In this document: in pieces, positions 20,616-30,933 of the stretch
Numbering within the stretch: the first letter of the stretch is position 1
Layout of the letters: every line of letters begins with the position of its first letter
Assembly (NCBI GenBank): GCA_016987375.1
Contig: PJRA01000152.1
Location: forward strand, 102,131-137,501
DNA: 35,371 nt
Origin: Brachionus koreanus
Lineage: Eukaryota > Rotifera > Eurotatoria > Ploima > Brachionidae
Reading direction: 5' to 3'
Made by a program: the position numbers and the translations under genes
The notes under the pieces: generated by a model
Databases searched by the model: none
The model's input: the letters and a program-made list of their open reading frames with translations, nothing else
Told to the model about the DNA's origin: nothing

Positions 20616-22205
20616 ATGATCAAGCCGTTCGATTTGTTCTTAGAGAAAAAATTTCCAAATGAGGAAAATGCTGAATCATTGGAAGAGGCGCAAAACAAAT
20701 GGAACACTTTGGACTCTAACAAAAAGCTCAAGTTTATTAAAAAAGCAGAGAAAAAATACGATGCTTATCTAGAAGTAACTAAGTTATTTAATCAGACATT
20801 AATTTTAAACTATTCTTTAGGAAAATCCAGATGCTTTTCCTCTAAGCTCGATTCTATCTTTCAACGAGCTTGAAATGTTGCTCAAGTCCTACGGCCTTCC
20901 CGATAGAATTCAGCAGTGAGTGTAAATTTTGACAAAAAATATCTGGATTGAAAAAAAAAAAATTTTTTCTTTAAAGAAACAGCAAAATGTATTTTTTCAA
21001 AAAAAAGCAGGATGAAGCTAGACAAAACACAAATATTCAAGATCAATCTCAATTGGAGTCAGTTCTACGTCAAGCAAAGACTGAGGCAGAATTAGAATGG
21101 AAAAATTTTAATGAAAAAGAAAAACAAGATTTATTGAACGAGTTTCATCAAGTAATTTAAAATTTTAATTTAAAATTTTAATTAAAATAATAATCTTGAA
21201 TTAATAGAAATCGTCTCGGTATGAAGATGATTTTTTTGAATTTGCAAGAAAATTACCCCAAAATCGTATAATAGATTATAAAGAATTTTGCAGAAGAGTA
21301 TGCTATTTAATTTTGTCTTTTTTTTTGTTGATTAGAATTTTTTTATTAATTTAAGCCTGAATTTAAAATCAAAGAAAAAAATGCCAAATCTATAAAAAAA
21401 GATACTAATGAACGCTTTAACAAAAAATTCAGTCCGTTTGAAATTTATTTTGAAAAGTTTCGCAATGAGTTCGAAGAGGATAATTTTAAAGCGAGAGCTG
21501 ATGCGCGCACCAAATTCAAAGAGCTCAGTGACAAAAAAAAGCTTAAATATATTAAAAAAGCCGAGGCTAATTATGACGAGTATTATGTGAGACAAAAAAA
21601 AAACAAATAATCTAAACAAATTGAAAAGAGTTAATTTAATTTTTTTATTTTGAAGAAAAATTCCACTGAAGAAAGACAATTGCTTTCGTCTTATTTGAAT
21701 AAAAATGAAATAAAATTGCTTATGGAGTCGTACGGCATGCCAGATTCAGTGCCCAAGTAAACTATGATCAATTAATTGATGATTGAAATTGTTTAATTTT
21801 TTTTTTCATTTTTATTTTAGCTTTAGTGCCTATTATTTCAGAAAGAAATCCCAAGAGGGATTTAGAGATATGAAACAAGTTTTTGATTGTTTGAAGCAAC
21901 TGACACCAAAGGAAAAAGAAGATATTCATCAGGAGCATACTGCAGTAAAAAAAAATAAAAAAATTCTATATTTTTTAATTTTTTATTTCTCAAAGAAACA
22001 AAACGAGTATTTGTTGAAAAAAAAACTTTTTTTGGACTCGTTACCTTTTAACAGATTGGACGACTTTAATTTTTTAAAATCAAAAAGCAAAACAACTCGT
22101 AAATCTTTGGCGCCTGCTGGTTCACCGAGCAAAAAACTCAAAAGAAATTCCAGTGCTACGCCGAATTCTAAAGAAATTGTTTCGTCTGATGAAAGTCAGG
22201 ATTAA
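20616..22205 (+). CDS. UBF/UBTF-like tandem HMG-box protein, 8 exons
   Basis: Exons: 20616-20774, 20821-20915, 20977-21151, 21208-21297, 21356-21586, 21656-21756, 21821-21944 and 21996-22205. Introns are 46-69 nt, GT-AG, with consistent phases, giving 394 aa. Two in-frame TAA codons at 20598-20603 support the ATG. The protein has about four degenerate HMG boxes arranged as a duplicated pair. Boxes 1 and 3 share KKLKFIKKAEKKYDAY / KKLKYIKKAEANYDEY; boxes 2 and 4 follow LLKSYGLPD / LMESYGMPD and begin MYFFKKK / AYYFRKK. These resemble UBF (WSQLSDKKRLKWIHKA and box ends FLESLP, here FLDSLP). UBF bends rDNA and drives RNA polymerase I in the nucleolus. The C-terminal tail has a basic SPSKKLKR, a likely nuclear signal, and a short acidic end. 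It lacks UBF's N-terminal dimerisation part and long acidic tail, so orthology is uncertain; another HMG-box protein is possible. Confidence 0.8.
21945..21995 (+). other. 51-nt stop-free intron 7 of the UBF-like gene
   Basis: GTAAAA at 21945 to TCTCAAAG at 21995. Its length is a multiple of three and it has no in-frame stop, so the reading frame stays open across it. It would encode 17 hydrophobic/Lys-rich residues unlike the HMG box it interrupts, while removal joins EHTA to KQNEYLLKKK smoothly. I treat it as an intron. Confidence 0.7.
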
Positions 22206-22226
22206 AAAATTTTCCATTGTTTGTTA

Positions 22227-22232
22227 AATAAA
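22227..22232 (+). terminator. Polyadenylation signal AATAAA for the UBF-like gene
   Basis: AATAAA lies 22 nt after the stop codon at 22205, at the expected place for a short 3' UTR. A T-rich stretch follows. Confidence 0.55.
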
Positions 22233-23030
22233 AATTAAATCAATTATGTTTGTATGTTTTTAAATTTTTTTTCGTCATTTTTTTTGATTGTTTAAAAATT
22301 GAAAACTTAAAACATTTTCTTAAGTTAATCTATTACTTTATACACCATTTTTTTTTCTATTAGAAAAATTAAATTAATTATTAAATTAAAGAATAATTAA
22401 ATTTTTTATTCAAATATCTGTTTGTTGAAAAAGTTAACTTAATAGTTTATTGAACAGAATTTTAAATCAAAGATCCAGAATTTTTTTTAGATCAGAATAA
22501 ACATATTTATGTCACAATTTTTTTAACAAGATTTGAACAGATTTCAAGATTTGCAATTTAAATTTCAATGTATTTTTATTAATTACAATCCTTTTAATCC
22601 AAAAATATTAAGTTTTGAAATTAAAAAAAAATGTAAAAATCTGCCATGAAATTAAATTGCGCATTTAAAATGTTTTGATCATATTTGAAAAATTAAATTT
22701 GATCTAAAGTTTTACTTAGCAGAAAAAGTTGAACATCTAGCTTTTAGTTTTAACTTAAATTGAGCTTGAAGCAACGAGATTAAACTACAATTAAAGAAAC
22801 TGTCCAAGATATCATTTGACCCAAGAGAAATTAAACAAATTTGTCTTTAAAAGTCTTATTATATTTTAAAATAAACTTAATCTTAGAATTGAATGATCTT
22901 CAAAATGATTTTTCTAACTCTTTTTTTTTTTTAAATTTTATAAAATGAAAACTTTGAAATTATGATAATATAAATCACTGGTTTGATCCATTTCAACAAG
23001 CTCAGTCTGAACCGTGGAAAGAGAAACTCT
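22233..23030. other. Non-coding DNA after the UBF-like gene, ending in a possible LINE tail
   Basis: AT-rich and without genes. Its last 50 nt (about 22981-23030) are less AT-rich, read DPFQQAQSEPWKEKL in one frame and run straight into a (CATTA)4 microsatellite at 23031-23050. Short tandem repeats of this kind often end CR1/RTE-type LINEs, so this may be a LINE 3' tail; the assignment is tentative. Confidence 0.35.
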
Positions 23031-23050
23031 CATTACATTACATTACATTA
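23031..23050 (+). repeat. (CATTA)4 microsatellite
   Basis: Four exact CATTA units, between a possible LINE tail and a pogo-like MITE. Confidence 0.85.
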
Positions 23051-23390
23051 CAATTATCCGACATAAATTTTTTCACTATTCAAGCAAAACTATTATTAAA
23101 TTTATTGTGTAATCCGACCAATTATTATTTTTTTCTTTTATCTAATATAAAAAAAGCAGTATAGTGTTTTTTATTTACAAAAAAGTTAATTGTTTAAAAA
23201 CAAAAAATTGATGAACTGAGATTAGAAGAAATCCTACAAATTTGACTCTAGATATTAAAAGAAAAATTTGTTAAATTTTGAACAAAAATGCAATAAAATA
23301 TTCCTTTATCCGACATTTTTTAATTTTTGCCAATTCTGGACTATCAAGTTTCCGACATCAAATGGGTTGGATTATCGAGGGTTGACTGTA
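23051..23390. mobile_element. pogo/Tigger-like MITE
   Basis: The right end reads GGATTATCGAGGGTTGACTG followed by TA; its complement, CAGTCAACCCTCGATAATCC, is the well-known form of pogo/Tigger-type termini with TA target sites. The left side has ATTATCCGACATAAATTTTTT, mirrored near the right by TTTATCCGACATTTTTTAA in direct orientation, so the left terminus is eroded. The interior is AT-rich and non-coding. Confidence 0.6.
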
Positions 23391-23429
23391 TAGTGTGTTT
23401 GATGGATTGTCAAAGGGGTACACTAAAAC

Positions 23430-23936
23430 ACTTTGTCATCACTAATAAACAATCTTTTACCATCAGTTGAACTCCTATTCGAGCCTAATTAACCTCGGAT
23501 TTTTGCACATACCGCTCACTCAGTGAGCCACTGGTTCAAACAACAGAACATTGAGGTTTTACCATGGTGTGCCCGTTCACCAGATTTCAACCCAATCGAG
23601 AAATTATAGTCATATATGGATGCTAAAATGATAAACACTAAAGTAACCTCTAGTGAGCATTAAAAGAAGTTGTACACAAATAGTGGCTACAGACTGCGAC
23701 TGAGTACGTACAAAATAAATTGATTGAATCAATACCAAAAAGAGTTTTGGCTTGTTTATTTTTTCTGTGATTTTTTTTTCACTTAATTTTTTTGGTTTTA
23801 CGTCATTTGATTGATCACAGATAAATATTGAAAAAAAAGCTGCTTTTTTATTATTTTCCCGCCTTTTATACACATAAAAACAATCTTTGTGTTAACAAAT
23901 AAAAAAATTTCTAAACTTTTGCAACATTCTGTATAT
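23430..23936 (+). pseudogene. Decayed Tc1/mariner transposase, 3' half, with element end
   Basis: One frame recovers LINNLLPSVELLFEPN, then FAHTAHSVSHWFKQQNIEVL and PWCARSPDFNPIEKL (about 23437-23609), where SPDFNPIE holds the last catalytic Glu of the D,D34E triad. After a stop, YMDAKMINTKVTSSE and NKLIESIPKRVLACL follow in other frames. The usual QDNAPCH block around the second Asp is damaged. The element appears to end at about 23933 with CTAAACTTTTGCAACATTCTGTA and a TA. It starts directly after the pogo-like MITE, and its 5' half is missing. Confidence 0.85.
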
Positions 23937-25860
23937 TCTATTTAGATTTTAATGAAAAAGTAGTAATTTTTAGAATGGTGACTAAAAAGAAGGCACAAAG
24001 ACGATCAGGATGGGCATACCACTCTAATTAATTTTATTAAATAAAATAAAAAAAAATTGAAAGAAATTTTCTTCAGATATTAATTATAAATTAGGTTTTT
24101 ATTTAAAAAGAGACAAAAAAAAACATATATAAAATTAAAAGTACTAAAACTAAAATATTTTACAAATATTTCTAAAATTACTAAATTAAAAATTTTAAAT
24201 TCATGTAAAAAATCATTTTCCTCTAGTAGCACTTATAAATTAGTATTACTTATATTTTTAACAACTAAATTCAAAATACAATTTACTTAAAATAACGCAA
24301 AAAAATGCAGTTTAATTTTTAGAATAAAATTTAATCATAAATTAAAATCATGAATCATCCGTTAATAATGGAAAAATAGGTTCTATGCAATTTTACATTA
24401 GTACTACTTTATCTATTATAACTTTTGTATTTTCAATATCTTCATGAAAATGGATATCAAAGAAATAAAATCTATTGATATTTAGGTGTATTAAAAAAGC
24501 CTGAATTGGTACCTTAAAGATACCAATTCAAAACACTGGTACAATGGGCTTTAATAATAAATAATAAATGTTTGAATATCAACGGTCATTATTTTAAGGA
24601 AAAAAAATTACTTAATTTTTTGTTAAATAAATAAAAATGAAAATCTCTATATTTTATTGTCAAATAAATGAATCTTCAATAAATAAGAACAAATAAGAAT
24701 GAAATTGGCGTTCAAACCGAACGCACTTATTTACATCAGTAAAATTATATTAGAAAAATTTCCTTTTACTTAATTAATAAGTAAAGTAATAATTTTTAAT
24801 TAAAAATTTTAAAAAAATATGTAAATTGAACGTCAAAATAATTTGAAAAAAAAAATTCAATTATAAAAAACAAAAAATACAAAAAAATTATCTACAGAGT
24901 ATTTTCCTATACCCAAAAGAAAAGATATCTTCTATTTTAGATTTAAATTCTTAATGACAAAATTTTATTTGAGAATGATCTAATTAGCATATATGCAATT
25001 TTTTCTATCTGAAGAATTTAGGGAAACAAAAAAGTTTTTTTTTAAAAATTTGATGTGTCATTTGGTAATAATTTAGTTGAAAATTGAAAAGAATGTTGAT
25101 GATTTAATCTAAGTTTTTGAACAATGAAATTAATCTAATTAAACTATTTTTTTTTGTGAGATTTTGAGCTATAATAAACTTATCAAATTGAATTGAAAAT
25201 TTTATATTTTAAAACTAAAAAAAAATTTTTTGTTTGTTAAAAAACATTTTAATAATGTTTTTCCTATTAATTTTAATATCGGGATGGAACAGTATTCAAA
25301 AAGCAGTTCATTTTTTCATTTATTTACATATCTGTTCATTGTAATTTGTTTCTCTTGGGATTTATTAAATATTAGAAAAATTTTTTTCCTAAAATGGTTT
25401 TAAAAATTTGAAATATCACAGACATTTTAACCAATTTATTAATATAATAACTAATTTTCTCATCTTTTTCACTCAACAATCAGGATAAGTTGAAATTAAT
25501 ACAAATAAATAGTTAATGGATAAAAATAAATAATCTAATCTTCTTTTCGAAATTAAAGCAATTTTTTTTATTTTTACAGAACCCGATCAAAGAAACTCAA
25601 AAAATGTAATTTATTTATGCAAAAAATACAATTCATTTAATTCATTCTCTCAAATCCAACAATACAAATTTGAATTTATTTTTCAGAAATTACCCAAATT
25701 TTTTTTAAATTTATTGTCAAATTTTTATACTCATTTTAACTTTTTTTATTTTTCAAATTCTAACATCACTTTAATAGCCTTCATTAAAATAAACACATAA
25801 AAATGAATCTTTGACTAATTTCCACACGAATAATTTAGGAAAAAAATTGTAAAAATTGGT
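23937..25860. other. Gene-free AT-rich interval
   Basis: No genes. At 24502-24530 a perfect 10-bp hairpin (TGAATTGGTA / TACCAATTCA, 9-nt loop) sits inside an outer imperfect repeat (ATTAAAAAAGCC with GGGCTTTAATAA). The rest is A/T runs. Confidence 0.5.
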
Positions 25861-26130
25861 TCAAAAATTAATTAAGGCTGTTTTCATTTTTAATGGAAAT
25901 TAATTTGGCGAGATCTTGATTAATCCCGCCGTCTAGAAAGTTAAAATAAAGCAAATTTTTGATGATGAAAACCGAAATTTTACATCATCGTTATTAAATT
26001 TTTTTTAAAACTAACAAAAATGCTTTATAGTGTTTTTACGCACTAGAATTAAAGTTTTTTTTTTCTAATTTCTAATTTAAAATTCATAAATTTCAAATAT
26101 TATTAATGTGAAATAAATGCGCCATCTTCT
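25861..26130. repeat. Direct repeat, copy A (270 bp)
   Basis: This copy matches 30621-30915 almost base for base, with about three substitutions over some 230 nt plus two small indels (a 10-nt stretch near the start and a 17-nt stretch near the end). It includes a foldable core: GGCGAGAT / ATCCCGCC around an 8-nt loop (about 25908-25931) and GATGATG / CATCATC around a short AAA/TTT stem (about 25961-25989). There are no terminal inverted repeats. It ends GCGCCATCTTC. Confidence 0.9.
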
Positions 26131-27581
26131 AAGATTTTTCTTTTAAATTTAAAGATTTAAAATTAAAAATATTTTTTTTCGGTAAATAAATCTATTTTTT
26201 ATTTTAAATCATGTTTGAACTCACATTGAATCAGAATTGTTTAAAAGACACATATGTCGTGCAGAGTCCAAGTCTCTAATTTAATTTTTTTTCAAGTCCA
26301 ACTATTGTAAATTTATAATTTTTATTATTTAAAAATCGATACAAATTTAAATTTTAATTAATATAAATTTTCTTTTGTTTAAAATAAAAAGATAAAATAA
26401 AATAAAAACTAGCTTGACTAGTAAATTTATATTTCATAAATAGTATCAAATTTAATTTTATAATCAAGAGAATTAAATAATAGAAAAATTTCACGTTAAG
26501 TCACAAGACTTATTTTCAAAAAAAAATAATTTCATATCAAGTTAAAAGAATTTTTTTTATGTTAAATTGAGTTAAATTAATTACTTAATTTCGTGGATAT
26601 AAATACTCTTGGAACTGGAGTCATAAATTTAAATGCGTTTCTTATATTGTTCTTCATTTTCTAGCTGTTTTATTAAGGTGTATTGACCAGCAGATATAAA
26701 ATTTGACTTGATTAAAATTTTTAAAAAATTTTAAGCTCCGACTTTGACATTAATTTTGGACTTTTAAACAACTCTGTATTGAATTTTTGCTTTTATAGAT
26801 GGACTTAATTTTATTTGCTTTCTAATTTCTAATTAATAAATAAAAATAAATACTTTATTGATACAAAAATGCTAAGTTTCATCAAAATTACAGCTTTTAA
26901 AAAAAGTGACTTGAGATTTAAAGGTTTTTTTGAATAAGAATTATTGATTTAAGAAATAAATCTGATTACAATATATGAAGTAACATGGTCAGAAATATGG
27001 CAAATCGTTATAAAAACATAAGCTGTTAGACAAGATTTTACAATTAATTTATTTAGATTTTTGGTGCAATATTTAAGAAATTTTTTAATTTTATTGTTGT
27101 TTACCAAATGGTTTCAGAGAATTTTTTAATTTTCTGAAAAAATCTTAAATCTTAAAATATGAAAATGTAAAAATGTATAATTATTTTATTTTGCCTTGTA
27201 CAATTAGATTAATTTATCGAATCAAAGCAATAAAATTTTTAAATCTCAAAAATAAAATAGAATTAAATAGTATTAAGAATTTAATTGTAAAATTATCTAT
27301 GTTTAAATGGAGAGACTCGTGAACGTTAGTGATTTTATATTTAGTCTTCTTAAAAGAGGAAAAAAGCTTTAATGTGGATCATGGAATCACGAATAAAATT
27401 TCTTATTTTGCTTAGACTTATAAATATTATTAAATTGAAATTTTTTTTATCAAAGAAAAAATAATTTTTAATCTAAAAAAAATTCTATTATTTTTGATGA
27501 TAAAAATTCTAAGCCAAAATGAACAATAATAGAATAAATTTTGATTTTTTTTTATTAATTAAAATTAAAAAAAAAAAAAGT
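26131..27581. other. Gene-free AT-rich interval downstream of BECN1
   Basis: No ORF or RNA gene can be supported. It lies between repeat copy A and the end of BECN1. Confidence 0.5.
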
Positions 27582-27587
27582 TTTATT
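27582..27587 (-). terminator. Polyadenylation signal AATAAA for BECN1
   Basis: On the minus strand AATAAA lies about 54 nt past the BECN1 stop codon. A T-tract follows in the transcript direction. Confidence 0.5.
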
Positions 27588-27640
27588 TTTCGATCGAAAG
27601 ATTAAAAAATTTTTCTTTAAAAATAATTTTAAAAAATTAA

Positions 27641-29143
27641 CTAATTTGAGGTATTATTTTTTTGTGATGTTACCCAAGCCAAACTCCACTTAAGATTGGT
27701 TAGCATGAATTTGAGCGCTTTGGTCCAATGTTCATAGGAATTTGAAAAAAATTTTACACTATAACTTGAATTTTTGTCTTCCAATTTGTCTCCATTAATC
27801 CTGTACGGTAAGCTAAATTGTTTGTCTTTTGTTTTTATCCTCTCTTCCAATTGTTTAATACAATCCAAAAATGCAATCATGCCCTTGTCAAATTTTTTGT
27901 CCGGCATCAGAAAATATTTTTTACCTTTTATCTCATACATATTGCATTCATCGCCAATTTTAAATCCTGAATAATTTGAATCATTTTCAATTACTTGAAT
28001 ATATGAAAAACTTCCGTATGGCACTAATCTAAATCGTTGAAATTCTAATTTGACTTTTTTCGCAAGACAATAAAGCAAAAGATTAGCTTGACCAAGACCA
28101 GCATTTATTTCATCCCATTCAACTTTATCATCGGGCATGCATCCAAGTCTAAAGTAATTTATGGTTCCGAACGGTCCTGAATGCCAAATGTGAAAGGCTG
28201 CATTCAATACATTCACACTTCTTAGACGATTAAAATGAAATTTGGCATTTTTATGCTGATTTTCTAAGCTCTCATAATTCTCTTCCAATTTGACCAATTG
28301 ACGCTTTAAATTAGAATATTCAAGCATTAAATTTTGTTCTTCGTTAATCAAATTAGTCTCCTCTTGGCTTAATTTATTTTTCATTTCGATCAAATCATTT
28401 TCTTCTTTTTCACTAAATTCCAATTGGATTCGCAATTCTTTTTCCTCTGAATCTAGAGCTGCTAGCTCTTTTTCCAACTCTTTAATTTCCTCCTCACCAG
28501 GCATCTGACTATTCAGCCTTTTTATAAGTGCCTGATAATTTTTTTGCTCTTCGTCCACTATTATACACTGAGTGTCCAATTCATTTACAACTCTATCCGC
28601 ACATTCTTCGCACAGCGGATGATCAATATTTGTTGTTGACGAAATCATGTCGAATAAAGCAGTAATTGAGTTGATTCTTGAATGCCAGTCAACTGTTTGA
28701 TCAGTGTTAATGGTCGATTGATTGTTAGAAGTCGAATCAACTATGTTTATGCTAGTTGGACAGAGATAAAAATTTCTAGGCGGAATCTGTTTTTTGAAAT
28801 CGGGCTCAAAATTTTTGCTCGACAAATCAATATCGTCTTCAAAATATGTGTTGGTTGAACGTTCTATTTCGTTATTGAAGCCTGTTCCAATTGGCGATAT
28901 GCTAAGCTCCATTTCTGGATCCAATATGTTTCCACTAAAAACAGTATCCAAGTCGTCTTGACAATATGTTGTTGTAGTGAGCTGTTTTAAATTAGCCTCA
29001 TTTAGATTCGAGTCCAGGTTGAGAACAACTCCACATAATTGACATTTTTGCAGCGTCGCTGTATTTTTTATAAGATTGGTGTCTGATTTACTGGTGCTTA
29101 TTCCTGTAACTACAATACTCTGATCTATATCACTTTGATCCAT
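27641..29143 (-). CDS. BECN1: Beclin 1 / Atg6, intronless (500 aa)
   Basis: Beclin 1 is the scaffold of class III PI3-kinase (VPS34) complexes that start autophagy and act in endosome traffic. The order is canonical: N-terminal CxxC (KCQLC, C34 and C37), BH3-like region with LFDMISS and the strongly conserved DHPLCEEC (174-181), LDTQ, a coiled coil (about 197-310), then the BARA/evolutionarily conserved domain from NAAFHIWHSG (314-323) through EWDEINAGLGQ, FQRFRLVPYGS, MIAFLDC and WTKALKFMLTNLKW (473-486). At 500 aa it is about 50 longer than human, mostly in the N-terminal linker. The BH3 core lacks the usual Leu...Gly-Asp pair (human LKVTGDLFD, here INSITALFD), and the aromatic finger FFW is YFL (410-412). 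There are no introns; the downstream neighbours COQ4 and SUDS3-like are also intronless. An acceptor-like AACTTTAG lies about 25-30 nt before the ATG. Confidence 0.97.
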   Translation of the reverse strand: MDQSDIDQSIVVTGISTSKSDTNLIKNTATLQKCQLCGVVLNLDSNLNEANLKQLTTTTYCQDDLDTVFSGNILDPEMELSISPIGTGFNNEIERSTNTYFEDDIDLSSKNFEPDFKKQIPPRNFYLCPTSINIVDSTSNNQSTINTDQTVDWHSRINSITALFDMISSTTNIDHPLCEECADRVVNELDTQCIIVDEEQKNYQALIKRLNSQMPGEEEIKELEKELAALDSEEKELRIQLEFSEKEENDLIEMKNKLSQEETNLINEEQNLMLEYSNLKRQLVKLEENYESLENQHKNAKFHFNRLRSVNVLNAAFHIWHSGPFGTINYFRLGCMPDDKVEWDEINAGLGQANLLLYCLAKKVKLEFQRFRLVPYGSFSYIQVIENDSNYSGFKIGDECNMYEIKGKKYFLMPDKKFDKGMIAFLDCIKQLEERIKTKDKQFSLPYRINGDKLEDKNSSYSVKFFSNSYEHWTKALKFMLTNLKWSLAWVTSQKNNTSN

Positions 29144-30620
29144 TTGTATTAATTAAAAATTTTGTGATATCTAAAGTTAATAAAAATTTAAAAAGTGTCA
29201 AATTTAAAATTTTATTTTTTAATTGTCGAGTATATCATTCTTTGATTTTTAATAAGGTTGATAATTCATGGTTTTAAACAAAAAGCCAAATTAATTTGTT
29301 GATCCTTCAAATTTATATTACGCTTTTTATTTTTGAATAGATCAATAACACTTTTGAAATTTTATATCTTAAGCTTTTAAATATAATTTGATTTTGCATT
29401 AACAGACTGTCTATGGGTTTATTCAAGTATTTTAGAATTATTTTTTTTATATAAATTACGTTTGTACTGCACTCAAACAATAGAAGAGCTTAAAATTAAA
29501 CTCAAAATTACCATACCTCAATTAAAAATTTTTAAAATGAGACTTTCAAAGGTCAAATAATGATTTTATTATTAATTTATTTAATTCAGAATAATTAATT
29601 TTAATACTGATAAATTAAAAAGAATTAAAATTTTTCTATTTATGATTTTTAAAAATGTTAAATTTTGTTATTTCTTTAGAAATTTGATTAAAATATTTTG
29701 AAATTGATCAAAGAGTTTTAAAATTTTGAAAATTTTTGAAAATTTGAGCAAAAATTTTAAATTACCTTTTGTCTAATAATTGAAAGACTGATTTGTAGAT
29801 TTAAAGTTTTTGCAAGCGATAACAATTTTAAATAAAATCTTAGTTTAATTGAAATAAATTTTTAAAATATATTTATATTGAACCTTTTAATAGTAAAATT
29901 TTTAAGAAAAATCTAATTTTTTTTCTGATCAAAATGCTCATTTGACATCCACGTTGTTTTATTAAAAAATATAATTAATGAGTGTTTGAAAAATTATGGC
30001 TATTAAACTGCTTTTAGAAGCCTTATCCACACTAAAAATAATTTAATATGTTTTTATCCTAACCGATTTGTTTGTTAACCAAATCTGCGAAATAAAAAAA
30101 CCATAATCAAACTATAAACAACAAACAAAATATTAAAACAAGGAAAATTAAAAATTGAATTTTTTATTTTAAATTGATTTATATTTTTTTTATTTGTTAT
30201 TTTGAAACAGCAAATTAAAATATTTTAAACGTTAAAATTTAAATATGTAGACGTTTTTATAGATTGCTAATTTCCTAATGTGTGGGTTCCAGTTTAATTT
30301 ACAATCAATATTTGGCCTTTGAAGATACTTATTTTCATCATAAAACCTTGAATAAAAAAATAATCACAAGTAATCAGAAAGCCGTGACTTGTTGATTTTA
30401 AATTTTGTGATTTTAAACAACTCTGATTTAATCTTAGTTAAAGATAAATCTAGATTTTTTTAAAATGAAAATATTTAAAAAAAAATTTGGTATTGACTTT
30501 TAATTTAATAACTGAGAATAAATGTCAATTTGTTTGTTTATTGATCTGTCAATTTTTAAAATAGAAAATCTAAGAAGAATATTTTCTAAGAAGCCCTTAT
30601 GACTGGGACTCAAATTAGGC
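29144..30620. other. BECN1-COQ4 intergenic DNA
   Basis: AT-rich and gene-free. It should hold the BECN1 promoter at its left end. I saw no RNA gene. Confidence 0.5.
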
Positions 30621-30915
30621 TCAAAAATTAATAAATATTAATTAAGGCTGTTTTCGTTTTTAATGGAAATTAATTTGGCGAGATCTTGATTAATCCCGCC
30701 GTCTAGAAAGTTAAAATAAAGCAAATTTTTGATGATGAAAACCGAAATTTTACATCATCGTTATTAAATTTTTTTTAAAACAAACAAAAATGTTTTATAG
30801 TGTTTTTACGCACTAGAATTAAAGTTTTTTTTTTCTAATTTCTAATTTAAAATTCATAAATTTCAAAATATTATTAATGTAAAACAAAAATTAAAAAAAA
30901 TAATGCGCCATCTTC
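30621..30915. repeat. Direct repeat, copy B, in the probable COQ4 3' UTR
   Basis: Second copy of the 25861-26130 repeat, same orientation, about 4.76 kb away on the other side of BECN1. It ends GCGCCATCTTC only 19 nt beyond the COQ4 stop codon, so on the minus strand it would be transcribed as COQ4 3' UTR unless cleavage is very early. Both hairpin cores are intact here (about 30678-30701 and 30731-30759). Confidence 0.9.
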
Positions 30916-30933
30916 AATCAAACATATAAAATT

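Noticed and set aside
27641..29143. BECN1 as a processed retrocopy because it lacks introns
   Set aside because: COQ4 and SUDS3-like beside it are also intronless, the frame is fully intact, and no poly(A) tract with target duplication is evident.
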